From Pseudoduganella guangdongensis (GTDB lineage Bacteria; Pseudomonadota; Gammaproteobacteria; Burkholderiales; Burkholderiaceae_D), in NCBI RefSeq assembly GCF_009857475.1, contig NZ_WWCJ01000008.1, positions 207,542-271,541 of the forward strand: a DNA stretch of 64,000 nucleotides, written 5' to 3'. The notes beneath the pieces are model-generated. The model was not told the origin of the DNA, made no database searches, and saw nothing but the letters and a program-made list of their open reading frames with translations. A program made the translations under genes and the position numbers. This document shows, in pieces, positions 8,453-18,107 of the stretch; within the stretch, counting starts at the first letter, position 1, and every line of letters begins with the position of its first letter.

Positions 8453-9382
8453 ATGGCTGAAGAAGGCCTGCGGCCCATTGTCGTCAAAAAGATCAAAAAG
8501 GGCGGGGGCGGCCACCATGGCGGCGCCTGGAAGATCGCTTACGCCGACTTTGTGACGGCGATGATGGCTTTCTTCCTGCTGATGTGGCTTTTGGGCTCGA
8601 CCACCAAGGGCGATTTGAACGGTATTTCCGAATACTTCAAGACGCCGCTGAAAGTGGCCATGCAGGGCGGCTCGGGCAGCGGCGACAGCTCCTCGGTGAT
8701 CCAGGGCGGCGGCCAGGACCTGTCGCGCAAGACTGGCCAGGTGAAAATGGCGGAAGACCCGCAGCAGAACAAGACCTACAACCTGGATGCGGCGAAGAAG
8801 GCGATGGAGGCGGAAGAAAAGTCGCGCTTGCAAGCCTTGCGCGCGCGCATCGAGATGACCATCGACACCAGCGCCGAACTGAAGAAATTCAAGGAGCAGC
8901 TGCTGCTGGACTTCACCAGCGAGGGCTTGCGGATCCAGATCGTGGACTTGCAGAACCGCCCCATGTTCAGCGGCGGCAAGGCCGACCTGCAGCCGTATGC
9001 GCGGGAAATCCTGGAAGCCATCGCCCCGGCCCTGAACGATGTGCCGAACAAGATCGGCCTGTCCGGCCACACGGACTCCACCCCGTATTTCACGGAAACG
9101 GGGTACAGTAACTGGGAGTTGTCGGCCGACCGCGCCAACGCCTCGCGCCGCGCCCTGGTGCATGGCGGCCTGGCCGATAACAAGATGCTGCGCGTGGTGG
9201 GCCTGGCCGGCGCCGCCCACCTGGACCGCCAGGACCCGTTCAACCCGATCAACCGCCGCATCAGCATCATCGTGATGAACAAGAAAACGGAAGAAAACGT
9301 GCTGCGTGACGGCGGCAAGCTGGAGATCGGCGCGGAAACGGGTGTGACGCCAGCGGCCCCGGCCCCCGCCGGGAAGAAATAA
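8453..9382 (+). CDS. motB: Flagellar motor stator protein MotB
   Basis: A 309-residue stator subunit. Asp32 in AYADFVTAMMAFF, at the start of the single transmembrane helix (about 28-48), is the ion-carrying residue. A plug/linker region follows, then an OmpA-like peptidoglycan-binding domain (about 175-285) with LSGHTDSTPY and NRRISIIV. The C-terminus is Ala/Pro-rich. It follows motA and precedes the CheZ-like gene by 11 bp, so motor and chemotaxis genes appear to be one transcription unit. Confidence 0.96.
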   Translation: MAEEGLRPIVVKKIKKGGGGHHGGAWKIAYADFVTAMMAFFLLMWLLGSTTKGDLNGISEYFKTPLKVAMQGGSGSGDSSSVIQGGGQDLSRKTGQVKMAEDPQQNKTYNLDAAKKAMEAEEKSRLQALRARIEMTIDTSAELKKFKEQLLLDFTSEGLRIQIVDLQNRPMFSGGKADLQPYAREILEAIAPALNDVPNKIGLSGHTDSTPYFTETGYSNWELSADRANASRRALVHGGLADNKMLRVVGLAGAAHLDRQDPFNPINRRISIIVMNKKTEENVLRDGGKLEIGAETGVTPAAPAPAGKK

Positions 9383-9393
9383 TAGAGACAGTT

Positions 9394-9942
9394 ATGACGA
9401 GAAAGAAAATCCTTGGCTCCCATGTGAAACGGCTGCTGTCCGGTGTGTCGGACCATGGCCGGCGCCACCTGACGGAAGTCGAGACCGACCTGCTGCAGAC
9501 CAATCTGCTGCTGGAAGAAGCGATTGAAAAACTGACCCGCAACTTCATGGCGATCCATGAGGCGGTCAGCGCGCAGCAGGCGACCATTGAGTTGCTGCTG
9601 CAAGGCGGCGACCCTTCGCCAGAGGACAAGGCGCGCCTGCAAGAGATGAACGAGCAGGTGAGCGGCTATGTGAATGCCGCCATCACCAGCATGCAGTTCC
9701 AGGACATGACCAGCCAGCTGATCGACCGCACGCTGAAACGCGTGACCGGTCTGCGCGAATTCCTGGGCACCCTGGGGGCGCACGGCGCCGAAGTGGTGCC
9801 GGAATCGGGCAGCGACGAGATCGTCGACCTGCTGAGCAAGGTCAGTATGGCCTTGGCAATCCAGAGCCTGGAGCTGCGCAGCGTGCTGCGCAAGGCGGTC
9901 AGCCAGAAGCACCTGGAAAGCGGCGACATCGAACTGTTCTGA
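9394..9942 (+). CDS. Short CheZ-like chemotaxis protein
   Basis: A 182-residue, largely helical protein. Residues 101-111 read QFQDMTSQLID, matching the catalytic segment of E. coli CheZ (FQDLTGQVI) with the equivalent Asp (here 104) and Gln (here 108) four residues apart. In CheZ these orient the water that dephosphorylates CheY-P. The C-terminus ends GDIELF, in the position where CheZ has its CheY-binding peptide. It is shorter than E. coli CheZ (214 residues). It lies between motB and cheY, and no other cheZ is present, so it is the best candidate for the CheY-P phosphatase. The motif is observed; activity is inferred. Confidence 0.7.
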   Translation: MTRKKILGSHVKRLLSGVSDHGRRHLTEVETDLLQTNLLLEEAIEKLTRNFMAIHEAVSAQQATIELLLQGGDPSPEDKARLQEMNEQVSGYVNAAITSMQFQDMTSQLIDRTLKRVTGLREFLGTLGAHGAEVVPESGSDEIVDLLSKVSMALAIQSLELRSVLRKAVSQKHLESGDIELF

Positions 9943-9976
9943 ATACGATAAAAATTTTACTTAGTGAGATAAAAAG

Positions 9977-10342
9977 ATGGCTAAAACAATTCTTGCAGTC
10001 GACGATTCCAGCTCGCTGCGCCAGATGGTGGCATTCAGCCTGAAGGCCGCTGGCTACCAGGTGGTGGAAGCGGTCGACGGACAGGACGGCCTGGAAAAGG
10101 CCAAGCTGCAAACCGTGGACCTGGTGCTGACCGACCAGAACATGCCGCGCATGGACGGCCTGCAGCTGATCAAGCTGCTGCGCGAGCAGCCGGCCTATGC
10201 CAAGGTGCCGATCCTGATGCTGACCACCGAATCGTCCGATGAGATGAAAGCCAAGGGCCGCGCTGCCGGCGCCAATGGCTGGCTGGTCAAGCCGTTCGAC
10301 CCGCAACGTCTGATTGAGGTAGTGAAGAAGGTCATTGGCTGA
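9977..10342 (+). CDS. cheY: CheY-type response regulator (first copy)
   Basis: A 121-residue single-domain receiver. The acidic pocket is Asp9/Asp10, the phosphorylation site is Asp53 in LTDQNMPRMDG, and the switch Thr (MLTTES) and Lys (VKPFD) are in place. It lacks any output domain. Position directly before cheA suggests it is phosphorylated by that kinase. It differs clearly from the second CheY at 17606, which is closer to the E. coli motor-binding CheY. Hence this copy may act as phosphate sink or an alternative regulator, a role not determinable from sequence. Confidence 0.9.
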   Translation: MAKTILAVDDSSSLRQMVAFSLKAAGYQVVEAVDGQDGLEKAKLQTVDLVLTDQNMPRMDGLQLIKLLREQPAYAKVPILMLTTESSDEMKAKGRAAGANGWLVKPFDPQRLIEVVKKVIG

Positions 10343-10356
10343 TTAAGGGGTATGGC

Positions 10357-12606
10357 ATGACCATCGATATTAGCCAGTTCTACCAGGTCTTCTTCGATGA
10401 AGCGGAAGAACTGCTGGCTGAAATGGAGCGTCTGCTGCTTGGCGTCGATGTCGCGTCGCCCAGCGACGAAGATTTGAATGCGATTTTCCGCACCGCGCAC
10501 TCGGTGAAGGGCGGCGCGTCGACGTTCGGCGTGACCGACATGAGCGAAGTGACGCACGTGCTGGAGACGCTGCTGGACCGCATCCGCAAGGGCGAAATGG
10601 CCCTGACCTCGACCCATGTGGACGCCTTCCTGGCGGCCAAGGACATCCTGAAGATGCAGCTGGACGGGCACCGCCTGGGCAGCGCCGTCGACCAGGAGGC
10701 CGTGGGCGACGTGCGCATGATGCTGCAGGAGCTGGCGCAGGATGTGCACATTGAAGCGATGGCGCCGGTGGCGTCGGGCTTCAGCACGCCGGAAGTGCAG
10801 GCGGTCGACCACAGCGGCGGCCAGCGCTATCGCCTGGAGCTGCCGCCCATGGTGCACCGCGAGGTGGAGGCGCTGGCGGCCGAACTGGGCCTGATGGGCC
10901 ACGTGGAGCTGATGCCGCTGGACGCCGAGCGCCACGCGATGATCGTCAGCACCCACGAGTCGCTGGACGACATCGTGGCGATCTGCTCCTTCGTGATCGA
11001 CGCCGACCAGATGCAGGTGAGCGAACTGCCGGCCCTGAGTCCGACCCAGGCCGCGCGCGAGAACGCCGAGCGCGCGCGCAAGGAAGCGGACATGGGCTAC
11101 GGCTTCTTCGATCCGCTGCCGCCGGGCGGCGCCACGCCGGCCGCGGCCCCGGCGGCGACGGCGGCCGCCGTGCCGAGCGGCGGTGAAGGCTACGGCTTCT
11201 TCCAGCCGCTGGACGAAATCCGTTCCAACGCGGCCGGCGCCGCCGACGACGCGCGCGGCTACGGCTTCTTCGAGCCGCTGGACGTGATCCGCGCCAAGGC
11301 CGGCATCAAGGACGCCCCGCCGGAAGCGGCCAAGCCGAGCGAGGAACAGGAAAAGAAAGCGGCCCGCAAGGAGGCGGAGAAGCAGGCGCACGCGCCGGCC
11401 GGCGCCGAGTCCTCTTCGATCCGCGTCTCGATCGAAAAGGTCGATCAGCTGATCAACCTGGTGGGCGAACTGGTGATCACGCAGGCCATGATCGAGCAGC
11501 GCGCCAGCACCATCGACCCGGTGCTGCACGAAAAACTCCTGAGCGGCATTTCCCAGCTCACGCGCAACACGCGCGACCTGCAGGAATCGGTCATGTCGAT
11601 CCGCATGATGCCGATGGACTTTGTGTTCTCGCGCTTCCCGCGCATGGTGCGCGACCTGGCCACCAAGCTTGGCAAAAAGGTCGATTTCGTCACCAGCGGC
11701 GCCGCCACGGAACTGGACAAGGGCCTGATCGAGCGCATTGTCGATCCGCTGACCCACCTGGTGCGCAATTCGATCGACCACGGCATTGAAATGCCGGAGG
11801 TGCGGCGCGCCGCCGGCAAGACCGATGCCGGCCGCCTGTTCCTGTCCGCCTCGCACCAGGGCGGCAGCATCATCATCGAAGTGGCGGATGATGGCGGCGG
11901 CTTGAACCGCGATAAGATTTTGGCGAAAGCGCGCCAAAGCGGGCTGCCGGTGACCGACAATATGAGCGATGCCGACGTCTGGCAATTGATCTTCGCGCCG
12001 GGCTTCTCGACGGCGGAGCAGGTGACCGACGTCTCCGGACGCGGCGTCGGCATGGACGTGGTCAAGCGCAATATCACCGCCATGGGCGGCACGGTCGATA
12101 TCCGTTCCGCCAAGGGCTTTGGCACCACCATGTCGATTTCGCTGCCGCTGACCCTGGCCATCCTGGACGGCATGCTGATCCAGACCGGCGAGGAGGTCTA
12201 CATCCTGCCGCTGGGCTTTGTGCTGGAGTCGCTGCAGCCGGCGCCGGAGGACGTGAAGGAAATCAGCGGCAAGGGCCGCGTGGTCAAGGTGCGCGGCGAA
12301 TACCTGCCGCTGGTGCCGCTGTACCAGATTTTCGACATCGAACCGCGCTTTACCGATCCGACCAAGGGCATCCTGGTGATCGTGGAAACCGAAGGCAAGA
12401 AAGCCTGCCTGTTCGTGGACGAACTGGTGGGCCAGCAGCAGGTGGTGGTGAAGAACCTGGAGTCGAATTACCGCAAGGTGACCGGCATTTCCGGCGCCAC
12501 CATCCTGGGCGACGGCGGCGTGTCGCTGATCCTGGACGTGACGGCCCTGGTGCGCTCCTCGCGCCAGCTGGTTGACGAATCAAACTTAGTGAAGGAAGAA
12601 CCATGA
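10357..12606 (+). CDS. cheA: Chemotaxis histidine kinase CheA
   Basis: A 749-residue chemotaxis kinase. The Hpt (P1) domain carries phospho-acceptor His48 in [10 protein letters not shown]2-like segment follows at about 155-225. P3 dimerisation begins near 350 ([18 protein letters not shown]). The P4 ATPase has the N box [15 protein letters not shown]1 DDGGGL and G2 [10 protein letters not shown]5 (about 605-745) is CheW-like. Unusual: the P2-P3 linker contains three copies of GYGFF[DQE]PL at residues 247, 278 and 301, separated by Ala/Pro-rich spacers. cheW starts within its stop codon (ATGA), so the two are translationally coupled. Confidence 0.97.
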   Translation: MTIDISQFYQVFFDEAEELLAEMERLLLGVDVASPSDEDLNAIFRTAHSVKGGASTFGVTDMSEVTHVLETLLDRIRKGEMALTSTHVDAFLAAKDILKMQLDGHRLGSAVDQEAVGDVRMMLQELAQDVHIEAMAPVASGFSTPEVQAVDHSGGQRYRLELPPMVHREVEALAAELGLMGHVELMPLDAERHAMIVSTHESLDDIVAICSFVIDADQMQVSELPALSPTQAARENAERARKEADMGYGFFDPLPPGGATPAAAPAATAAAVPSGGEGYGFFQPLDEIRSNAAGAADDARGYGFFEPLDVIRAKAGIKDAPPEAAKPSEEQEKKAARKEAEKQAHAPAGAESSSIRVSIEKVDQLINLVGELVITQAMIEQRASTIDPVLHEKLLSGISQLTRNTRDLQESVMSIRMMPMDFVFSRFPRMVRDLATKLGKKVDFVTSGAATELDKGLIERIVDPLTHLVRNSIDHGIEMPEVRRAAGKTDAGRLFLSASHQGGSIIIEVADDGGGLNRDKILAKARQSGLPVTDNMSDADVWQLIFAPGFSTAEQVTDVSGRGVGMDVVKRNITAMGGTVDIRSAKGFGTTMSISLPLTLAILDGMLIQTGEEVYILPLGFVLESLQPAPEDVKEISGKGRVVKVRGEYLPLVPLYQIFDIEPRFTDPTKGILVIVETEGKKACLFVDELVGQQQVVVKNLESNYRKVTGISGATILGDGGVSLILDVTALVRSSRQLVDESNLVKEEP

Positions 12607-13082
12607 GCGAAGCAGAAAACGCAGGCGCTGCATCCCAGGAGTACCTGGCGTTCAAGCTGGGTGCCGAGGAATACGGCATCGACATCCTGAAGGTGCAGGA
12701 AATCCGCGGCTACGAGGCGGTGACCCGCATCGCCAACGCGCCCGAGTTCATCAAAGGCGTGATCAACCTGCGCGGCATCATCATCCCGGTGGTGGACATG
12801 CGCATCAAATTCAACCTCGGCGAGCCGGTCTACGACCAGTTCACCGTGGTGATCATCCTGAACATCAACGGCCGCGTGGTCGGCATGGTGGTCGACGCGG
12901 TGTCCGACGTGACCTCGCTGACGCCGGACCAGATCAAACCGGCGCCGGACATGGGCACGGCGTTCAGTTCGGAATACATGATTGGCCTGGGCACCATCGA
13001 TGAGCGTATGCTGATCCTGGTGGACATCCAGCGCCTGATGTCCAGCCCCGAAATGGGCCTGAGCGAAAAACTCGCGGCTTGA
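12603..13082 (+). CDS. cheW: Chemotaxis adaptor CheW
   Basis: A 159-residue CheW-fold adaptor linking receptors to CheA. The typical opening [25 protein letters not shown] and the [14 protein letters not shown] core are present. It overlaps cheA by 4 bp. An 83-bp gap with a perfect 14-nt palindrome (13086-13099) separates it from the receptor gene. Confidence 0.96.
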   Translation: MSEAENAGAASQEYLAFKLGAEEYGIDILKVQEIRGYEAVTRIANAPEFIKGVINLRGIIIPVVDMRIKFNLGEPVYDQFTVVIILNINGRVVGMVVDAVSDVTSLTPDQIKPAPDMGTAFSSEYMIGLGTIDERMLILVDIQRLMSSPEMGLSEKLAA

Positions 13083-13165
13083 TCCGCACCCCGGGGTGCC
13101 CCCCGCGCACCGGTTATAAAAATATAGTCAGCAATTACAGGTTACAAAAAGGGAGATAACATAAA

Positions 13166-14866
13166 ATGAACGTGCGCGAATTTAAGATAGGCACGCGGCT
13201 TGGTTTCGGTTTTGGGGTGATCCTGCTGATTTTGGTCGGCACGGTATTACTGACCAACGTGCTGAACTATCGCAACAAATCAGCCCTGATGACGGGCCTC
13301 GACCTGTCCGGCGCCAAGGAACTGCAGGCGCAGACCATGAAGAGCACCATGCTGGAAACCGGCATCGCCATGCGCAATATCGGCTTGCAGTCGGACGTCA
13401 GCCTGATGCAGAAGGAAGAAGAGAAGGTCAAGGCGAGCCGCGCCCGCTACGACGCGGCGCGCGCCAAGCTGCAGAGCCTGGGCCTGGACGACGCCGAGAA
13501 GAAGGTGCTGAACGACATCGCCGCGCTGCAGACCGATGTGGACGCCGCTTTCAAGGAGGCGATGGGCCAGATCATGGCCTTCAACGCCGAGGGCGCGGCC
13601 AAGGTGATCGCCGGCCGTATCGACCCGCTTAACCAGCAGGCCCTGGCCTCGCTGAACAAGCTGGTGGAAATCCAGGAAAAAGCCATCGCCAAATTCAAGG
13701 AAGACTCCAACAAGGCCGACCGCACCCTGACCATGTGGATGGTGGTGCTGGCCGCGGTGGGCGTCGGCGTGGGCGTGCTGTGCGCCCTGGTCATCACCCG
13801 CTCCATCACCGGCCCGCTGTCGGGCGCGGTGGAAGTGGCGCAGAAAGTGGCGGCCGGCGAACTGACCTCGCAGGTGACGGTGGAAGGCAAGGACGAAACC
13901 TCCGAGCTGCTGCAGGCGCTGAAGGACATGAACGACAGCCTGGTGAAGACGGTCGGCCAGGTGCGCCTGGCGACCGACACCATCACCACCGCGTCGCAGG
14001 AAATCGCGACCGGCAATGCCGACCTGTCGGCGCGCACCGAATCGCAGGCCTCCTCGCTGGAGGAAACCGCGTCCTCGATGGAGAACCTGACTTCCACCGT
14101 GAAGCAGAACGCCGACAACGCGCGCCAGGCCAACCAGCTGGCGGTATCCGCCTCCTCGGTGGCGGTGAAGGGCGGCACGGTGGTGGCGCAGGTGGTCGAT
14201 ACCATGGGCTCGATCAAGGAGTCCTCCAGCAAGATCGTGGACATTATCGGCGTGATCGACGGCATCGCCTTCCAGACCAACATCCTGGCGCTGAACGCCG
14301 CTGTTGAAGCGGCGCGCGCCGGCGAGCAGGGCCGCGGCTTCGCCGTGGTGGCGTCGGAAGTGCGCAACCTGGCGCAGCGCTCCGCCGCCGCCGCCAAGGA
14401 GATCAAGCACCTGATCGACGATTCGGTGACCAAGGTCGACAACGGCGGCCGCCTGGTCGACGAAGCCGGCCAGACCATGGGCCTGATCGTGACCTCGATC
14501 AAGCAGGTGGCCGACATCATGGGCGAAATCACCGCCGCCACCCTGGAGCAGAGCCACGGCATTGAGGAAGTCAATGCCGCCATCGGCCAGATGGATGAAA
14601 TGACGCAGCAAAATGCCGCCCTGGTGGAAGAAGCCGCCGCCGCCGCCGAATCGATGCAGGACCAGGCCACCAACCTGGCCCAGGCCGTGTCGATCTTCAA
14701 GCTGGCAGGCGATGAATTCGCCAAGCGCGCCGCCGCGCCGGTACGCAAGCCGAAAGCTGCCGCCCCGGCGCGCAGCACCGCCGTCGTGGCGGCGGCTGAA
14801 CCCAAGCAGCCGCCGAAGAAGCTGGCCACAGCCGCGCCATCCGGCGACGACTGGGAAGAGTTTTAA
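13166..14866 (+). CDS. Methyl-accepting chemotaxis protein
   Basis: A 566-residue transmembrane chemoreceptor. The first membrane helix is at about residues 11-31, then a four-helix-bundle-type periplasmic sensor (about 35-190), a second helix (190-212) and a HAMP domain (about 213-265). The cytoplasmic signalling domain contains the highly conserved hairpin tip ([21 protein letters not shown]). The protein ends DDWEEF, a match to the xWxxF tether that recruits CheR and CheB in enteric receptors; cheR is the next gene. GGGAG and a short spacer precede the ATG. The ligand is unknown. Confidence 0.95.
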   Translation: MNVREFKIGTRLGFGFGVILLILVGTVLLTNVLNYRNKSALMTGLDLSGAKELQAQTMKSTMLETGIAMRNIGLQSDVSLMQKEEEKVKASRARYDAARAKLQSLGLDDAEKKVLNDIAALQTDVDAAFKEAMGQIMAFNAEGAAKVIAGRIDPLNQQALASLNKLVEIQEKAIAKFKEDSNKADRTLTMWMVVLAAVGVGVGVLCALVITRSITGPLSGAVEVAQKVAAGELTSQVTVEGKDETSELLQALKDMNDSLVKTVGQVRLATDTITTASQEIATGNADLSARTESQASSLEETASSMENLTSTVKQNADNARQANQLAVSASSVAVKGGTVVAQVVDTMGSIKESSSKIVDIIGVIDGIAFQTNILALNAAVEAARAGEQGRGFAVVASEVRNLAQRSAAAAKEIKHLIDDSVTKVDNGGRLVDEAGQTMGLIVTSIKQVADIMGEITAATLEQSHGIEEVNAAIGQMDEMTQQNAALVEEAAAAAESMQDQATNLAQAVSIFKLAGDEFAKRAAAPVRKPKAAAPARSTAVVAAAEPKQPPKKLATAAPSGDDWEEF

Positions 14867-14892
14867 TGTAGTTCATAGCGGAGGCCACACAT

Positions 14893-15765
14893 ATGGCGCT
14901 GACCAGAGAGACCGTGAAAGAGTTTGACTTCAACGGCAAGGATTTTGAACGGGTCCGCGCAATGATTTACAAGCGGGCCGGCATTGCGCTGGCCGATAGC
15001 AAGCAGGAAATGGTATACAGCCGGCTGGCGCGACGCTTGCGCGCCACCGGCATCACCACCTTCGTGCGTTACCTGGACGACCTGGAAGCAGGGCGCCTGG
15101 GCAACGGCGAATGGGAGGCGTTCACCAACGCACTGACGACCAACCTGACGTCGTTTTTCCGCGAATCACACCACTTCCCCCTGCTGGCCGAGCATATCAA
15201 GGCGCGGCGCGGGGAACCGATCAACATTTGGTGCTCCGCCAGTTCCACCGGCGAAGAACCGTATTCGATTGCCATCACCTGCTGCGAAGCGTTCAACACG
15301 CTGACGCCGCCGGTGCATATCCTGGCCACCGACATCGACACCAATGTGCTGGCCACGGCTGCCAACGGGGTCTACCCTATGGAGCGCATCGAGAAGCTGT
15401 CGGCCGAGCAGCAGCGCCGCTTCTTCATGAAGGGGCGCGGCGCCAACGAAGGCATGGCCCGCGTGCGGCAGGAGCTGCGCCAGCTGATCACCTACCGGCA
15501 GCTCAACCTGCTGGACGAGAAATGGGACATCCGCCCCGGCTTTGACATTATCTTCTGCCGCAATGTGATGATCTATTTCGACAAAGACACGCAACGCAAG
15601 ATCCTCAAGCGCTTCGTGCCTTTGATGAAACCGGACGCCCTGCTGTTTGCCGGGCACTCGGAAAACTTCCTTTACGTGTCGGACGCTTTGAAGTTGCGTG
15701 GCAAGACCGTTTATGAGCTGGACGAGCGCAAGCTTGGTGCCGGCCACGCAGCAGCACAACGATAG
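14893..15765 (+). CDS. cheR: Chemoreceptor methyltransferase CheR
   Basis: A 290-residue SAM-dependent methyltransferase that methylates glutamates on chemoreceptors. The N-terminal helical subdomain (about 15-75) is followed by the Rossmann domain with the conserved NIWCSASSTGEEPYSIA SAM loop and FDIIFCRNVMIYF. It follows the receptor gene whose C-terminus carries a CheR-binding pentapeptide. Ten bases separate its stop from cheD. Confidence 0.96.
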   Translation: MALTRETVKEFDFNGKDFERVRAMIYKRAGIALADSKQEMVYSRLARRLRATGITTFVRYLDDLEAGRLGNGEWEAFTNALTTNLTSFFRESHHFPLLAEHIKARRGEPINIWCSASSTGEEPYSIAITCCEAFNTLTPPVHILATDIDTNVLATAANGVYPMERIEKLSAEQQRRFFMKGRGANEGMARVRQELRQLITYRQLNLLDEKWDIRPGFDIIFCRNVMIYFDKDTQRKILKRFVPLMKPDALLFAGHSENFLYVSDALKLRGKTVYELDERKLGAGHAAAQR

Positions 15766-15775
15766 TGAGCATGAC

Positions 15776-16375
15776 ATGGACAAAGAACATTTCGCCACCA
15801 ACGTCTACTACGACCGGACGTTCGACTGCGAGGCGGCCAAGATCCTGCCGGGTGAGTACTACTACACCCACAAGGAGATGCTGATCGTGACCGTGCTCGG
15901 GTCCTGCGTGTCGGCCTGCATCCGCGACCGCGTGACGGGGGTGGGGGGCATGAACCACTTCATGCTGCCGGACGGCGGCTCGGACGCCGGCAGCCCGGTG
16001 TCGGCCTCGGCCCGCTACGGCACCTATGCCATGGAAGTGCTGATCAACGATTTGCTGAAAGCCGGCGCCCGGCGCGAGAACCTGGAAGCCAAGGTATTCG
16101 GCGGCGGCGCCGTGCTGAAGGGCTTTACCGCCATCAACGTCGGCGAGCGCAACGCCGCCTTCGTGCAGACCTTCCTGAAGAACGAGAAGATCCGCATCGT
16201 GGCCGAAGACCTCAATGATATATACCCGCGCAAGGTCTATTTCTTCCCGCGCACCGGCAAGGTGCTCGTGAAAAAACTGATGCAAACCCATAACGACACC
16301 TTGGCGCAACGTGAAAACGAATACGCCAGCCGCCTCAAATCCAAACCGGTGGCGGGCGAAGTCGAGCTGTTCTAA
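15776..16375 (+). CDS. cheD: Chemoreceptor glutamine deamidase CheD
   Basis: A 199-residue deamidase that converts receptor Gln to Glu. The catalytic pair is Cys44 in VLGSCVSACIRD and His61 in GGMNHFMLPD; their 17-residue spacing matches characterised CheD. The start ATG at 15776 was chosen because MDKEHFATNVYYD begins the conserved region; longer readings run into cheR. The C-terminus extends beyond the core and ends VAGEVELF, similar to the IELF ending of the CheZ-like protein. cheB follows after a 29-bp gap that contains a 12-bp tandem repeat. Confidence 0.94.
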   Translation: MDKEHFATNVYYDRTFDCEAAKILPGEYYYTHKEMLIVTVLGSCVSACIRDRVTGVGGMNHFMLPDGGSDAGSPVSASARYGTYAMEVLINDLLKAGARRENLEAKVFGGGAVLKGFTAINVGERNAAFVQTFLKNEKIRIVAEDLNDIYPRKVYFFPRTGKVLVKKLMQTHNDTLAQRENEYASRLKSKPVAGEVELF

Positions 16376-16404
16376 GAAACTAGGTAAGAAACCAGGTAAG
16401 CCAA

Positions 16405-17484
16405 ATGAACAAGATCAAAGTCCTGATTTGCGACGATTCGGCGCTGATCCGCAGCGTGATGAGCGAAATCATCAAGAGCCAGCCCGACATGGAGGTGGTG
16501 GGCGTGGCGCCCGACCCGCTGGTGGCGCGCGAGCTGATCAAGCAAACCAATCCCGACGTCCTGACGCTGGACGTCGAGATGCCGAAGATGGACGGCCTCG
16601 ACTTCCTCGAGCGCCTGATGCGCCTGCGCCCGATGCCGGTGGTGATGGTGTCCTCGCTGACCGAGCGCGGTTCCGAAATCACCCTGCGCGCGCTGGAGCT
16701 GGGCGCGGTCGACTTCGTCACCAAGCCCAAGATCTCGATCCAGAGCGGCATGCGCGAGTACACCGAGCTGATCGCCGACAAGATCCGCGCCGCCGCCAAG
16801 GCCAAGGTGCGGGCGCGCACCCTGCCGGCCGCCGGCACGGCCGGGGAGGGCAGCGTGGCGCTGCCGCAATTACGGAATCCGCTGATGTCTTCGGAAAAAC
16901 TGATTATTGTCGGGGCCTCGACGGGCGGCACGGAAGCCATCCGCGAATTCCTGATGCAAATGCCGTCGGACTGCCCCGGCATCCTGATTACGCAACACAT
17001 GCCGGAAGGCTTCACCAAGTCCTTCGCCAAGCGCCTGGACTCGCTGTGCAAGATTTCCGTGGTCGAGTCGCAAGGCAATGAGCGGGTGCTGCCGGGCCAC
17101 GCCTACATCGCCCCCGGCCATTCCCACCTGCTGCTGGCCCGCTCCGGCGCCAACTACATGACCAAACTGGACCAGGGCGAGCCGGTCAACCGGCACCGCC
17201 CGTCGGTCGATGTGCTGTTCCGTTCCGCTGCGCAAAACGCCGGTAAAAACGCGGTTGGGGTTATCCTGACCGGCATGGGCAAGGATGGCGCGGTCGGCAT
17301 GCTGGAGATGAAGAACGCCGGAGCGTATAATTTCGCGCAGGACGAAGCCAGCTGCGTGGTGTTCGGCATGCCGCGCGAGGCAATTGCCGTCGGTGCCACG
17401 CACGAAGTCGGCGCATTGCAAGCGCTGCCGGGCATGGTTCTGGGCTATCTGGCCCAGCACGGCTCGCGCGCACTGCGTGTTTGA
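16405..17484 (+). CDS. cheB: Chemotaxis methylesterase/glutaminase CheB
   Basis: A 359-residue two-domain enzyme. The receiver domain (1-125) has phospho-site Asp56 in [11 protein letters not shown] linker is followed by the methylesterase domain, whose catalytic triad is Ser172 ([10 protein letters not shown]), His198 (TQHMPEGFT) and Asp294 ([10 protein letters not shown]). It removes methyl groups added by CheR once phosphorylated by CheA. Normal length. It is the last of the tightly spaced che genes; a 121-bp gap follows before the second cheY. Confidence 0.97.
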   Translation: MNKIKVLICDDSALIRSVMSEIIKSQPDMEVVGVAPDPLVARELIKQTNPDVLTLDVEMPKMDGLDFLERLMRLRPMPVVMVSSLTERGSEITLRALELGAVDFVTKPKISIQSGMREYTELIADKIRAAAKAKVRARTLPAAGTAGEGSVALPQLRNPLMSSEKLIIVGASTGGTEAIREFLMQMPSDCPGILITQHMPEGFTKSFAKRLDSLCKISVVESQGNERVLPGHAYIAPGHSHLLLARSGANYMTKLDQGEPVNRHRPSVDVLFRSAAQNAGKNAVGVILTGMGKDGAVGMLEMKNAGAYNFAQDEASCVVFGMPREAIAVGATHEVGALQALPGMVLGYLAQHGSRALRV

Positions 17485-17605
17485 CGGGATTGATACGGTT
17501 TTGGGGTAGTTTGTTCGCCTTGGAGCAACGAAAATGCTATCCTACAACTTGCTGGGAACACCACTTTAATTAATAACCGCGTAAGTAGAAACAACGGAGC
17601 AATTC

Positions 17606-17995
17606 ATGGCTGATCCAAAGATGAAATTTTTGGTTGTTGACGATTTTTCGACGATGCGTCGCATCGTACGAAATCTCTTGAAGGAACTGGGTTATGCCAA
17701 CGTGGACGAGGCAGAAGACGGCGTGATGGCGCTGGCCAAACTGCGCGCGGAGCAATTCGACTTCGTGGTCTCCGACTGGAACATGCCGAATATGGATGGC
17801 CTGACCATGCTGCAGAACATTCGTGCCGACCCGGCACTGGCCAAACTGCCGGTGCTGATGGTGACCGCCGAGGCGAAAAAGGAAAACATCATCGCGGCTG
17901 CGCAAGCAGGCGCCAACGGCTATGTGGTGAAACCGTTCACCGCCGCCACCCTGGACGAAAAGCTGAACAAGATCTTCGAGAAACTCGGGGCTTGA
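17606..17995 (+). CDS. cheY: Chemotaxis response regulator CheY (second copy, motor-type)
   Basis: A 129-residue receiver very similar to E. coli CheY in its diagnostic segments: [18 protein letters not shown], Asp57 in [10 protein letters not shown], and VVKPFT with the conserved Lys. It is therefore the likely motor-binding regulator. In many Burkholderiales this gene is followed by cheZ, but here a hairpin terminator (18016-18045) and an EAL/HDOD gene follow instead. The 121-bp upstream gap may hold its own promoter, though no strong match is seen. Confidence 0.95.
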   Translation: MADPKMKFLVVDDFSTMRRIVRNLLKELGYANVDEAEDGVMALAKLRAEQFDFVVSDWNMPNMDGLTMLQNIRADPALAKLPVLMVTAEAKKENIIAAAQAGANGYVVKPFTAATLDEKLNKIFEKLGA

Positions 17996-18015
17996 TCCGG
18001 CCGCCTCATCCTGTC

Positions 18016-18045
18016 GGGCCGGCCGCTTGGGCGGCTGGCCCGTTT
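18016..18045 (+). terminator. Hairpin terminator after second cheY
   Basis: GGGCCGGCCGC and GCGGCTGGCCC pair as an 11-bp stem with one G-T pair around a TTGG loop, followed by GTTTG. It lies 20 bp after the cheY stop and probably ends the flagellar/che transcript. Confidence 0.55.
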
Positions 18046-18107
18046 GCACTCACCGGCGGCAGCCATGACCGCCGCTGCTCTATCCTGAGCCACGCATAAG
18101 ACCACGT

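Noticed and set aside
10195..11985. A 596-codon minus-strand frame inside cheA, and similar long antisense frames inside che genes, metG and the acetyltransferase gene
   Set aside because: High GC at third positions opens antisense frames; their His/Arg/Gln-rich composition and lack of domains mark them as shadows.
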